This document shows positions 9,315 through 20,674 of a stretch of DNA of 64,000 nucleotides, piece after piece. Position 1 is the stretch's first letter, and each line of letters opens with the position of its first letter. A program made the translations under genes and the position numbers. The notes beneath the pieces were generated by a model that saw only the letters and a program-made list of their open reading frames with translations, was not told the origin of the DNA and did no database searches. This DNA is from Pseudomonas wenzhouensis (GTDB lineage Bacteria; Pseudomonadota; Gammaproteobacteria; Pseudomonadales; Pseudomonadaceae): assembly GCF_021029445.1 (NCBI RefSeq), contig NZ_CP072610.1, positions 620,001 through 684,000 of the forward strand, given 5' to 3'.

Positions 9315-9452
9315 TAGGCGTTGGGCTTCCAGTATGCTGACCAGGCGAGGCTTCCGTACTCGGTACAGGGCCGCTGTACCGCAAGGCACATTGGCGTGGA
9401 CGGAGGCTGAGGCTCAGGCCTACTTCACTATAGCGTTCGGCAAGGGTGCATC

Positions 9453-9986
9453 ATGCAAGCAAGACTGACAAGGAAACTGATGGCCATGCTGTTGGGGGCA
9501 ACGCTTTCTGCTGCCATCCCCACGTTGGCCGGTGCCGATGAAAAGGGGGCATTGCAGGGCGCTGATCAGGCCGCTTATCTGGACGGGCTAAAGCGTCTGT
9601 ATCTGACCGACAACGAGCGTCAGGCATTGCTGGCGCACAACAATGCCCTGCTGGAAACCTACGCCCTGCGCGCCGGCTACCAGGTTGGCCAGGCGCAGCG
9701 GCAGGATCTGCTCTACCGCTTCGCTGTCGGCAATACCGGCGAACTGATTCTGCGCGAGGAGCGCCGTGACGTGCAGGGGACTGCCATCGCCGTGCGCAAT
9801 CAGCGCGTTTCGGTGTTCGGTATCGACCCGTTCATCCGCTACGAATGTCCGACCGGCGGTATCCGTTGTGTGCTGCTCAATCCGGTCGATGGCAGCGAGT
9901 TGCTGAGTATCGTGCGTGACCATCAGGGGGCGGGCGAGTTGGCCAAGGCGCTGAGCTTTCTGATTCGCAACGTGCAGAAGGGCTGA
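9453..9986 (+). CDS. secreted hypothetical protein
   Basis: I do not recognise this 177-residue protein. Residues 1-28 look like a Sec signal peptide (basic MQARLTRK, hydrophobic core, ALA-type end TLAGADE). The mature part contains a helical stretch (LYLTDNERQALLAHNNALLE) and a central beta-rich region with two cysteines (YECPTGGIRC) that could form a disulfide in the periplasm. It ends in an amphipathic helix. It is divergent from dipA and convergent with the membrane-protein gene after it. A translation signal AAGGG lies six bases before the ATG. Confidence 0.75.
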   Translation: MQARLTRKLMAMLLGATLSAAIPTLAGADEKGALQGADQAAYLDGLKRLYLTDNERQALLAHNNALLETYALRAGYQVGQAQRQDLLYRFAVGNTGELILREERRDVQGTAIAVRNQRVSVFGIDPFIRYECPTGGIRCVLLNPVDGSELLSIVRDHQGAGELAKALSFLIRNVQKG

Positions 9987-9996
9987 TTTGCCCCGC

Positions 9997-10437
9997 TCAC
10001 AGGTTCAGCAGAAACATGGCCTTGGCCAGGAACAGAATGGCCAACATGTGCAGCAGCACGCTCAGGTGAATACGGCGCGAGCGTGTTGCTGTCATGCGGC
10101 CGGTGCGCATCAGGAACACCACCAACAGGAAATGCCCGAGGATGCTCAGCGCCAGGATGATTTTCAGGCTGAGCAGCATGCCGAAGCTGCTGGCCAGTGG
10201 CGCATGCAGGGCTGCGCGGTAGTGCCAGGCCAGGCCCAGGCCGGCGGCGTAAAGCACCAGTATGACCCAATGCATGACCTGCCTGGCGCGTTGGCCCAGC
10301 GCGCGTGAGAAGCCGGCCTTGGTTGCATCCGGCAGTGCCTGTGTGGCACGGCTGAGAATCATCACTTCGAAGAAGACGCCACCGATGAAGAATGCGGCTG
10401 CAGTCAGGTGGGCGAATTTGAGCAATAGATAGAGCAT
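9997..10437 (-). CDS. small four-helix inner-membrane protein, CopD-like
   Basis: The 146-residue protein has four predicted transmembrane segments: YLLLKFAHLTAAAFFIGGVF, a second at about 55-77 (VMHWVILVLYAAGLGLAWHY), a third near 90-110 (LLSLKIILALSILGHFLLVV) and a last at the C-terminus. The pattern of helix-borne His residues (KFAHLTAAAFF, MHWVILV, HLSVLLHM) resembles the CopD/DUF2269-like membrane family, sometimes linked to copper or haem, but no function can be assigned. I chose the start at MLYLLLKFAHL; an ATG ten codons upstream adds an Arg/Ser-rich tail. It is convergent with the secreted protein gene. Confidence 0.65.
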   Translation of the reverse strand: MLYLLLKFAHLTAAAFFIGGVFFEVMILSRATQALPDATKAGFSRALGQRARQVMHWVILVLYAAGLGLAWHYRAALHAPLASSFGMLLSLKIILALSILGHFLLVVFLMRTGRMTATRSRRIHLSVLLHMLAILFLAKAMFLLNL

Positions 10438-10532
10438 GAGGCGCGCACCGGATCGAGATCGATGCAACGATCATGGCGCTTGCTGCGCTCATCGTCATGA
10501 TCAGGATCAAGCCGGCCCTGATTCGTGCAGGC

Positions 10533-10562
10533 AAAAAGAACCCCGCCTGGATGGGCGGGGTT
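10533..10562 (-). terminator. Rho-independent terminator of aceEF
   Basis: Read on the minus strand, a nine-base-pair stem AACCCCGCC / GGCGGGGTT with a six-base loop is followed by CTTTTT. It starts 32 bases past the aceF stop and is the natural end of the aceE-aceF transcript. Confidence 0.9.
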
Positions 10563-10593
10563 GAGGATGCGAGCGTGGCGTGCTCGAAACGGT

Positions 10594-12570
10594 TTACAGC
10601 AGGATGGTGCGGATATCGGCCAGCAGCTGCGACAGGCGCTGAGTGAAGCGTGCGGCAGCCGCGCCGTTGATCACCCGATGGTCGTAGGACAGCGACAGCG
10701 GCAGCATCAGCTTGGGCTGGAAGGCCTTGCCATCCCACACCGGCTGCATGGTCGCCTTGCTCACACCGAGGATCGCCACTTCCGGCGCGTTGACGATCGG
10801 CGTGAAGCCGGTGCCGCCAATGTGGCCGAGGCTGGAGATGGTGAAGCAGGCGCCCTGCATGTCATCAGCCGAGAGCTTCTTGGTGCGCGCTTTTTCCGCC
10901 AGGGCGGCGGCTTCAGCAGCCAGTTGCAGCAGACTCTTCTGGTCGACGTTCTTGATCACCGGCACCAGCAGGCCGTCCGGCGTATCGACGGCGAAGCCGA
11001 TGTGCACGTACTTCTTGCGGATGATCGCCTTGCCGCTCGGGGCCAGCGAACTGTTGAAGTCCGGCAGTTCCTTGAGCAGGTGGGCGCAGGCCTTGAGCAG
11101 CAGCGGCAGTACGGTCAGCTTGACGCCGGCCTTTTCCGCCACGGCCTTCTGCGCGACGCGGAAGGCTTCCAGGTCGGTGATGTCGGCCGAATCGAACTGG
11201 GTCACGTGCGGCACGTTGAGCCAGCTGCGGTGCAGGTTGGCAGCGCCGACCTGCATCAGGCGGGTCATCGGTACTTCTTCGATTTCACCGAACTTGCTGA
11301 AGTCCACGGTCGGGATCGGCGGAATGCCGGCGCCGCCGGTAGCGGCTGCAGCAGGCGCCTGCGGTGCGGCCTTGGCCTTGTGCATCATGGCCTTGACGTA
11401 TACCTGCACGTCTTCCTTGAGAATGCGACCTTTCGGGCCGCTGCCGGCGATATCCGCCAGCTCCACGCCGAAGTCGCGGGCCAGCTGACGCACGGCCGGG
11501 CCAGCGTGCACCTTGGCTCTGCTGCGCTTGGGTGCGTTGGCCGGATCGGCAGCAGCAGCAGACAGCGAGGCGATGGCGCGCACTTCGGCAGCCACTTCCG
11601 GTGCGGCGCCTTCCGGCACGCGGTGCACTTCCTGGCTGGCTTGCGCCGGCGCTGCGGCCGGTGCAGCGCCAGCCACCTTGAGTTTGAGAATCAGGTCGCC
11701 GGTGGAAACTTCAGCGTCGAGTTTGACCAGCACTTCTTCCACCACGCCGGCAGCCGGCGAGGGAATTTCCATGGAGGCCTTGTCGGACTCCAGGGTGATC
11801 AGCGACTGGTCGGCTTCGATGCTGTCGCCGGCCTTGACCATGACTTCGATGATCTTGACCTTGCCGTCGGTGCCGATATCCGGCACGTGCACGTCCTGCA
11901 CGCTGCTGCCGGTTGGCGCGGCGGCAGGGGCTGGTGCGGCGGCGGGAGCAGCTGCTGCCTTCGGCGCGGCCGATTGAGCCGGTGCCGCAGTTGGGGCAGC
12001 ACCTGTCACTTTCAGCTTGAGGATCAGGTCGCCGGTGCCGATTTCATCGTCCAGCTTGACCTGTACCGACTCCACCACGCCGGCAGCCGGCGCGGGGATT
12101 TCCATGGAGGCCTTGTCGGACTCTAGGGTGATCAGCGACTGGTCGGCTTCGATTGTGTCGCCGGCCTTGACCATGACTTCGATGACCTTGACCTTGCCGT
12201 CGGTGCCGATATCCGGCACGTACACGTCCTGCACGCTGCTGCCGGTGGCAGCAGCGGCGGGCGCGGCAGCCGGAGTGGCCGCTTGTGGGGCTTCGGCAGG
12301 GGCGGCTTCGGTTTTCGGCGCAGGCGCCGCTTGCGCAGCACCTTCGACTTCCAGCACCAGCAGCTCGTCGCCTTCCTTCAGGCGGTCACCGATCTTGACC
12401 TTGATTTCCTTGATCACGCCGGCCTTGGGCGAGGGCACTTCCATGGAGGCCTTGTCGGACTCCAGGGTCAGTACGCTCTGATCGACTTCGATACGGTCGC
12501 CGACCTTCACCAGCAGTTCAATCACCTCGCCTTCACCGCCGAGGTCGGGTACGCGAATCAACTCACTCAT
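10594..12570 (-). CDS. aceF: pyruvate dehydrogenase E2, dihydrolipoyl acetyltransferase with three lipoyl domains
   Basis: AceF forms the core of the pyruvate dehydrogenase complex and transfers acetyl from lipoyl-lysine to CoA. This 658-residue protein has three N-terminal lipoyl domains, each with ESDKASME; the modified lysines are near 40, 153 and 264. Ala/Pro-rich hinges separate them. An E1/E3-binding domain follows (AVRQLARDFGVELADIAGSGPKGRI, cited only to its 16-residue core VRQLARDFGVELADIA) and then the catalytic domain ending with the DHRVINGA motif. As I recall, P. aeruginosa AceF has two lipoyl domains (547 residues), so one is extra here. Start: AAGGAG seven bases before the ATG. 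It follows aceE after 11 bases and is co-transcribed with it. Confidence 0.96.
   Translation of the reverse strand: MSELIRVPDLGGEGEVIELLVKVGDRIEVDQSVLTLESDKASMEVPSPKAGVIKEIKVKIGDRLKEGDELLVLEVEGAAQAAPAPKTEAAPAEAPQAATPAAAPAAAATGSSVQDVYVPDIGTDGKVKVIEVMVKAGDTIEADQSLITLESDKASMEIPAPAAGVVESVQVKLDDEIGTGDLILKLKVTGAAPTAAPAQSAAPKAAAAPAAAPAPAAAPTGSSVQDVHVPDIGTDGKVKIIEVMVKAGDSIEADQSLITLESDKASMEIPSPAAGVVEEVLVKLDAEVSTGDLILKLKVAGAAPAAAPAQASQEVHRVPEGAAPEVAAEVRAIASLSAAAADPANAPKRSRAKVHAGPAVRQLARDFGVELADIAGSGPKGRILKEDVQVYVKAMMHKAKAAPQAPAAAATGGAGIPPIPTVDFSKFGEIEEVPMTRLMQVGAANLHRSWLNVPHVTQFDSADITDLEAFRVAQKAVAEKAGVKLTVLPLLLKACAHLLKELPDFNSSLAPSGKAIIRKKYVHIGFAVDTPDGLLVPVIKNVDQKSLLQLAAEAAALAEKARTKKLSADDMQGACFTISSLGHIGGTGFTPIVNAPEVAILGVSKATMQPVWDGKAFQPKLMLPLSLSYDHRVINGAAAARFTQRLSQLLADIRTILL
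11679..12248. repeat. tandem 333-bp repeat inside aceF (lipoyl domains 2 and 3)
   Basis: The DNA for the second and third lipoyl domains is nearly identical over about 240 bases (11679-11920 against 12007-12248), with a constant offset of 333 bases, for example GATATC at 11875 and 12208. The first lipoyl domain is clearly more diverged. This points to a recent in-frame duplication or to gene conversion. Confidence 0.85.
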
Positions 12571-12581
12571 CGCTTCGCTCC

Positions 12582-15227
<2,646 letters not shown>

Positions 15228-15340
15228 GGCTTGCTCCAGGGCGGAAAGGCTTCCAGAATCGGAGGCCAGTTGGGTCTCGTCAGCTTTTTGGGCGGGCGAG
15301 TTGAAGTTCTTGGATTTACCGGGGGTAGGACCGGCCGCGT

Positions 15341-15406
15341 GTAGTTTTACTACATTTCGACGGCGGATTCAGCCCTCTGGATACATTTCTTCCGTAGTAA
15401 AACTAC
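15341..15406. promoter_or_regulatory. pair of inverted GntR-type operator sites between aceE and glnE
   Basis: GTAGTTTTACTAC (15341-15353) and GTAGTAAAACTAC (15394-15406) are exact inverted copies of each other, and each contains TNGTNNNACNA, the consensus for FadR-subfamily GntR regulators such as PdhR and LldR. Their centres are 53 bases apart, close to five helical turns. A weak -10-like TAAAAC on the minus strand overlaps the site nearer aceE, which would fit repression of aceEF. The regulator is not in this window; assignment to a PdhR-like protein is inference. Confidence 0.6.
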
Positions 15407-15497
15407 AGTTCGCGGTGTTGCCGGCCGCGCGCGCCCACTACCTCAGGGGTTTGGGTGACTGCGCCGTATGTCTGGCAGCCCGCCAAAAGGATAGACC

Positions 15498-18440
15498 ATG
15501 AGCCTGCCGTTGCTGGTCGAGTTGCCCCCTTCCCTGAGTGCCCTTGCCGAGCGCGCCGAACAGTCATTGCAGGCGGCGCTGGCCGAGCATGATGGGCTGG
15601 TCGAGCGGGTTGCGGCCTGGCCGCAAGCGCGGCGCATGGCCTGGCAGCAGGTGTCGGCGCTGAGCGATTTCGTCGCCGAGCAGGCCCGGCGTGATCCGCA
15701 GATGTTCGTCGCGCTGGCCGACTCCGGCGAGCTGGAACGCAGCCTGGCGCCCGGTGAGTTGCGTCAGCAGCTGGAGGCACAGTTGGCCGAGTGTGCCGAT
15801 GAGGATGCGCTGGGGCGTTGCCTGCGGCGTTTTCGTAACCGGCAGCAGTTGCGCATCATCTGGCGCGATTTCAGTCGGCAGGCGGCGTTGACCGAGACCT
15901 GTCGCGATCTGTCCGATCTGGCTGACGCCTGTATCGATCTGGCCTATCACTGGCTGTATCCGCGTCACTGCGCGCAGTTCGGTACGCCGGTCGGGCGGCG
16001 CACGGGCCAGCCGCAGCACATGGTCATCCTCGGCATGGGCAAGCTCGGTGCGGTGGAGCTGAATCTGTCGTCGGATATCGACCTGATCTTCGGCTACCCG
16101 GAAGGCGGCGAGACCGAGGGCGTGAAGCGCCCGCTGGACAATCAGGAGTTCTTCATTCGTCTGGGGCAGAAGCTGATCAAGGCGCTGGATGCGATCACTG
16201 TCGACGGGTTCGTATTCCGCACCGACATGCGCCTGCGTCCCTATGGTTCCTCCGGTGCGCTGGTGTTCAGCTTCAATGCGCTGGAGCAGTACTACCAGGA
16301 TCAGGGGCGTGACTGGGAGCGCTACGCCATGATCAAGGCGCGCGTGGTCGGCGGTGACCAGGCCGCCGGTGCCGAGTTGCTGGAGATGCTGCGGCCCTTC
16401 GTCTACCGCCGCTATCTGGATTTCTCTGCCATCGAGGCGCTGCGTGCGATGAAGCTGCTGATTCAGCAGGAGGTGCGGCGCAAGGGCATGAGCGAAAACA
16501 TCAAGCTCGGCGCGGGGGGTATTCGCGAGATCGAGTTCATCGCCCAGGCCTTCCAGCTGATCCATGGCGGACGGGACCTCAGTCTGCAGCAGCGGCCGCT
16601 GCTCAAGGTGTTGACCACGCTGGAAGGGCAAGGCTACCTGCCGCCGGCGGTGGTTGCGGAGATGAAGGAGGGTTATGAGTTTCTGCGTTATACCGAGCAT
16701 GCCCTGCAAGGCATCGGTGACCGGCAGACGCAGATGTTGCCGGCTGATGCGCAGGATCAGGCGCGGGTGGCGGCGATCATGGGCTTCGCCGACTGGTCGA
16801 GCTTCCATGAGCGGCTGATGCACTGGCGTGGTCGCATCGAATGGCACTTCCAGCAAGTGATCGCCGATCCCGATGAGGATGAGGCGCAGGCCGGCGAAAC
16901 CGCAGTCGGCGCCGAGTGGCTGCCTTTATGGCAAGGCGCACTGGATGATGAGGCTGCCCAGCAGCAGTTGCAGGAGGCCGGTTTTGTCGAGGCCGCCACG
17001 GCCAATCGGCGCCTCGTCGATCTGCGCAACGGGCCGCAGGTGCGTGCCATGCAGCGGCTCGGGCGCGAGCGTCTGGATGCCTTCATTCCGCGCTTGCTGG
17101 CGCAGACCGTCGAGCACGACAAGCCGGATCTGGTGCTGGAGCGGGTGCTGCCGCTGGTAGAAAAGGTTGCCCGGCGCTCGGCCTACCTGGTGCTTCTGAC
17201 TGAAAACCCAGGAGCGCTGGAGCGACTGATCACGCTCTGCGCCGCCAGCCCCTGGATTGCCGAGCAGATAGCCCGCTACCCGCTGTTGCTCGATGAGTTA
17301 CTCAATGAAGGCCGGTTGTATTCGCCGCCGCTGGCGCCGGAGTTGGCGGCCGAGTTGCGTGAGCGGCTGGTGCGCATTCCCGAGGAGGATCTGGAGCAGC
17401 AGATGGAGGCGCTGCGTCATTTCAAGCTGGCGCACAGCTTGCGCGTGGCCGCCTCGGAGATCGCCGGTACGCTGCCCTTGATGAAAGTGTCGGATTACCT
17501 CACCTGGCTGGCCGAGGCGATTCTCGATCAGGTGCTGGCGCTGGCCTGGCAGCATACGGTGCAGCGTCATGGCCGCCCGCAGCGAGTCGACGGCACACCG
17601 TGCGACCCGGACTTCATCATCGTCGGCTACGGTAAGGTCGGTGGCCTGGAGTTCGGCCACGGCTCGGATCTGGATCTGGTGTTCATCCATGACGGCGATC
17701 CGCAGGCCGAGACCGATGGCGCCAAGCCCATCGACGGTGCGCAGTTCTTCACCCGCCTGGGGCAGCGCATCATCCATCTGCTGACCACTCAGACCACCTC
17801 CGGTGCGCTGTATGAGGTGGACATGCGCCTGCGACCATCTGGCGCAGCCGGGCTGCTGGTCAGCTCGCTGGGTGCCTTCCAGCGCTATCAGGAAAACGAG
17901 GCCTGGACCTGGGAGCATCAGGCGCTGGTGCGTGCGCGGGTGCTGGTGGGTTGTTCGCGGCTGGCCGGCGAATTCGCCCGGGTGCGCGCCGAGGTGCTGG
18001 GGCGCCAGCGCGATATCGAGGCGCTGCGCGTCGAGGTCAGCGAGATGCGGGCGAAGATGCGCGACAACCTTGGCAACAAAAATACCGCGGCCGGAACGGC
18101 GCCAAACGCCTTCGAGGCCACGTCCTCCTTCGATCTGAAGCAGGACGCCGGTGGTATCGTCGATATCGAATTTATGGTGCAATACGCGGCTCTGGCCTGG
18201 TCGTGGCAACACCCGCAGCTACTCGAGTTCACCGATAACATCCGCATTCTGGAAGGTCTGGAGCGGGTCGGTCTGATGGGCGCCGAGGATGCCGCATTGC
18301 TGCGTGAGGTCTACAAGAATTACCGCTCGGCCGCCCATCGCCAGGCGCTGCAGAAGCAGCCTGGAGTGGTGCCGGGCGATCAGTTTCAGGACGAGCGTCG
18401 TGCCGTGATGCGCTTGTGGCGTGAGTTGGGACTGAGTTGA
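15498..18440 (+). CDS. glnE: bifunctional glutamine synthetase adenylyltransferase/adenylyl-removing enzyme
   Basis: GlnE adenylylates glutamine synthetase (inactive) or removes AMP from it, under control of PII proteins. The 980-residue protein has the two tandem nucleotidyltransferase halves: the adenylyl-removing half with GKLGAVELNLSSDIDL near residue 180 and the adenylyltransferase half with GKVGGLEFGHGSDLDL near residue 712, each carrying the metal-binding D-x-D pair. The GlnD-like helical segments and the C-terminal GGIVDIEFMVQY motif are present. AAGGA lies seven bases before the ATG. Divergent from aceE and followed after 63 bases by ilvE on the same strand, with only a small GC hairpin between. 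Confidence 0.96.
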   Translation: MSLPLLVELPPSLSALAERAEQSLQAALAEHDGLVERVAAWPQARRMAWQQVSALSDFVAEQARRDPQMFVALADSGELERSLAPGELRQQLEAQLAECADEDALGRCLRRFRNRQQLRIIWRDFSRQAALTETCRDLSDLADACIDLAYHWLYPRHCAQFGTPVGRRTGQPQHMVILGMGKLGAVELNLSSDIDLIFGYPEGGETEGVKRPLDNQEFFIRLGQKLIKALDAITVDGFVFRTDMRLRPYGSSGALVFSFNALEQYYQDQGRDWERYAMIKARVVGGDQAAGAELLEMLRPFVYRRYLDFSAIEALRAMKLLIQQEVRRKGMSENIKLGAGGIREIEFIAQAFQLIHGGRDLSLQQRPLLKVLTTLEGQGYLPPAVVAEMKEGYEFLRYTEHALQGIGDRQTQMLPADAQDQARVAAIMGFADWSSFHERLMHWRGRIEWHFQQVIADPDEDEAQAGETAVGAEWLPLWQGALDDEAAQQQLQEAGFVEAATANRRLVDLRNGPQVRAMQRLGRERLDAFIPRLLAQTVEHDKPDLVLERVLPLVEKVARRSAYLVLLTENPGALERLITLCAASPWIAEQIARYPLLLDELLNEGRLYSPPLAPELAAELRERLVRIPEEDLEQQMEALRHFKLAHSLRVAASEIAGTLPLMKVSDYLTWLAEAILDQVLALAWQHTVQRHGRPQRVDGTPCDPDFIIVGYGKVGGLEFGHGSDLDLVFIHDGDPQAETDGAKPIDGAQFFTRLGQRIIHLLTTQTTSGALYEVDMRLRPSGAAGLLVSSLGAFQRYQENEAWTWEHQALVRARVLVGCSRLAGEFARVRAEVLGRQRDIEALRVEVSEMRAKMRDNLGNKNTAAGTAPNAFEATSSFDLKQDAGGIVDIEFMVQYAALAWSWQHPQLLEFTDNIRILEGLERVGLMGAEDAALLREVYKNYRSAAHRQALQKQPGVVPGDQFQDERRAVMRLWRELGLS

Positions 18441-18503
18441 ATGACGGGGCTGCGGCCCCACCGAATTGTTCGAACCGTGAAGCGAATTTGAGGAGCAGGC
18501 AAG

Positions 18504-19427
18504 ATGTCGATGTCCGACCGTGATGGCGTGATCTGGTACGACGGCAAACTGGTGCCGTGGCGCGAAGCCAACACCCATGTGCTGACCCACACCCTGCACT
18601 ACGGCATGGGCGTGTTCGAGGGCGTGCGTGCCTACAACACCCCGGACGGCACCGCGATCTTCCGCCTGCAGGCGCACACCGATCGCCTGTTCGACTCCGC
18701 GCACATCTTCAACATGCAGATTCCTTTCTCCAAGGAAGAGATCAACGAAGCCCAGCGCGCCGCCGTGCGTGAGAACGGCCTGGAAAGCGCCTACCTGCGT
18801 CCGATGGTGTTCTTCGGCAGCGAGGGCATGGGGCTGCGCGCCGCCGGTCTGAAGGTGCACGTGATCGTCGCCGCCTGGCACTGGGGCGCCTACATGGGCG
18901 AAGAAGCGCTGGAAGCCGGCATCAAGGTGCGCACCAGCTCCTACACCCGTCACCACGTCAACATCGCCATGACCCGCGCCAAGGCCAACGGCAACTACAT
19001 CAACTCGATGCTGGCCCTGCAGGAAGCCATTTCCGGCGGCGCCGACGAGGCCATGCTGCTGGATCCGGAAGGCTACGTGGCCGAGGGTTCGGGCGAGAAC
19101 ATCTTCCTGGTCAAAGACGGCGTGGTGTACACCCCGGAAGTGACCTCCTGCCTCAACGGCATTACCCGCAGCACCATCCTGACCCTGGCTGAAGAGCACG
19201 GCATCAAGGTGGTCGAGAAGCGCATCACCCGCGACGAGGTGTACATCGCCGACGAGGCCTTTTTCACCGGCACCGCTGCCGAGGTCACGCCGATCCGCGA
19301 AGTCGACGGCCGCAAGATCGGTGCAGGTCGCCGTGGCCCGGTGACCGAGAAGCTGCAGAAGGCCTACTTCGACCTGGTCACCGGCAAGACCAGCGCGCAT
19401 GCCGAATGGCGTACGCTGGTTAAATAA
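18504..19427 (+). CDS. ilvE: branched-chain amino acid aminotransferase
   Basis: IlvE transfers the amino group between glutamate and the keto acids of leucine, isoleucine and valine, using PLP. The 307-residue protein is a fold type IV aminotransferase: LHYGMGVFEGVRAY near residue 32-45, the PLP lysine in MTRAKANGNYINSM (about residue 160), EGSGENIFLV and GITRSTIL for cofactor phosphate binding, and FFTGTAAEVTPI. The start with AGGAG eight bases upstream was preferred to the Met two codons later. It lies just before the LPS core genes, as in P. aeruginosa (PA5013). Confidence 0.96.
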   Translation: MSMSDRDGVIWYDGKLVPWREANTHVLTHTLHYGMGVFEGVRAYNTPDGTAIFRLQAHTDRLFDSAHIFNMQIPFSKEEINEAQRAAVRENGLESAYLRPMVFFGSEGMGLRAAGLKVHVIVAAWHWGAYMGEEALEAGIKVRTSSYTRHHVNIAMTRAKANGNYINSMLALQEAISGGADEAMLLDPEGYVAEGSGENIFLVKDGVVYTPEVTSCLNGITRSTILTLAEEHGIKVVEKRITRDEVYIADEAFFTGTAAEVTPIREVDGRKIGAGRRGPVTEKLQKAYFDLVTGKTSAHAEWRTLVK

Positions 19428-19514
19428 GCGATTGTTCGAAGGCTCGACGGGGAGGCCTCAAGAGTCCGCCGGTAATCTTGCGAGCTAGAGTCAGGCTAGG
19501 CGCAACAGGGGCGA

Positions 19515-19546
19515 GGGCGTGAGTTTACTGCGGTAAATGAACGCCC
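19515..19546 (+). other. structured hairpin with tandem GA internal loop between ilvE and waaF
   Basis: GGGCGT (19515-19520) pairs with ACGCCC (19541-19546); then GA faces GA; then GTTTAC (19523-19528) pairs with GTAAAT (19533-19538), closing a TGCG loop. Tandem GA mismatches stabilise RNA helices, so the element looks like folded RNA rather than a terminator, and no T-run follows. It lies in the 202-base gap before waaF, whose remainder shows no gene. It could be a leader element of the waa operon, the core of a small RNA or a copy of a repeat family; I cannot decide which. Confidence 0.45.
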
Positions 19547-19629
19547 AAGACCCTTTTGCAACGACGCTGACCGACGCGCAGCTGATTGCAGGCGGGCTCT
19601 GAGCCTCCCCGGTCGTTTCTGGAAAAGAT

Positions 19630-20673
19630 ATGAAGATACTGATCGTTGGGCCGAGCTGGGTAGGCGACATGGTGATGGCGCAGACGCTGTTCCAGTGCCT
19701 GAAACAGCGCCACCCTGCGTGCGAGATCGACGTGCTGGCGCCGGACTGGAGTCGGCCGATCCTCGAGCGCATGCCCGAGGTGCGTGCCGCGCTGAGCCTG
19801 CCGCTGGGGCATGGCGTGCTCGATCTGGCCACGCGCCGGCGCATCGGCAAGTCACTGGCCGGCCAGTATGATCAGGCCATTCTGCTGCCCAACTCGCTCA
19901 AGTCCGCGCTGGTGCCCTGGTTCGCCGGCATCCCCAAGCGCACCGGCTGGAAAGGCGAGATGCGTTATGGCCTGCTTAACGATATCCGCACGCTGGACAA
20001 GGAACGCTACCCGCTGATGATCGAGCGTTTTATGGCGCTGGCGTACGATGGCGGGACGGAGCTTCCCAAGCCGTATCCGCAGCCGCGTTTGCAGATCGAT
20101 GAATCGAGCCGTGACGCCGCTCTGAGCAAATTTGGCCTGCAGTTGGACAGTCCGGTGCTGGCGCTATGCCCCGGCGCTGAGTTCGGCGAGGCCAAGCGCT
20201 GGCCTGCCGAGCACTATGCCAAGGTCGCCGAAGTGAAAATCCGTGAGGGTTGGCAGGTCTGGCTGTTCGGCTCGAAGAACGACCATGCCGGTGGTGAAGA
20301 CATCCGCTTGCGCCTGATTCCGGGCCTGCGCGAGGAGGTCAGCAACCTCTCCGGGCAAACCAGCCTGGCCGAGGCCATCGACCTGATGTCGGCCGCCACT
20401 GCGGTGGTGTCCAACGATTCCGGGCTGATGCACGTGGCAGCGGCGCTGAACCGCCCGCTGGTGGCGGTCTACGGTTCCACCTCGCCGGGTTTCACGCCGC
20501 CGCTGGCTGATCGTGTCGAGATCGTGCGTCTGGGGCTGGAGTGCAGCCCCTGCTTCGAGCGTACCTGCCGCTTCGGTCACTACAACTGCCTGCGCGAGCT
20601 CAAGCCACGCCCGGTGATCGAGGCGCTGGAGCGTCTGGTCGGTGATGCCCTGACCCTGGTCGAGGGCGACTGA
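19630..20673 (+). CDS. waaF: ADP-heptose:LPS heptosyltransferase II
   Basis: WaaF adds the second L-glycero-D-manno-heptose to the inner core of lipopolysaccharide on the inner face of the inner membrane. The 347-residue protein is a GT9 family enzyme: MKILIVGPSWVGDMVMAQTL at the N-terminus, LLPNSLKSALVPWFAGI for acceptor binding, GAEFGEAKRWP in the middle, and the ADP-heptose motif SNDSGLMHVAAAL with DxGxxH-like spacing. The C-terminal CSPCFERTCRFGHYNCLREL cysteine cluster is typical of WaaF. It starts the plus-strand waaF-waaC-waaG-waaP series and is one base apart from waaC. Confidence 0.95.
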   Translation: MKILIVGPSWVGDMVMAQTLFQCLKQRHPACEIDVLAPDWSRPILERMPEVRAALSLPLGHGVLDLATRRRIGKSLAGQYDQAILLPNSLKSALVPWFAGIPKRTGWKGEMRYGLLNDIRTLDKERYPLMIERFMALAYDGGTELPKPYPQPRLQIDESSRDAALSKFGLQLDSPVLALCPGAEFGEAKRWPAEHYAKVAEVKIREGWQVWLFGSKNDHAGGEDIRLRLIPGLREEVSNLSGQTSLAEAIDLMSAATAVVSNDSGLMHVAAALNRPLVAVYGSTSPGFTPPLADRVEIVRLGLECSPCFERTCRFGHYNCLRELKPRPVIEALERLVGDALTLVEGD

Positions 20674-20674
20674 T

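Noticed and set aside
11500..12350. Ala/Pro-rich repetitive DNA as a possible minisatellite
   Set aside because: It is explained by hinge regions between lipoyl domains of AceF.
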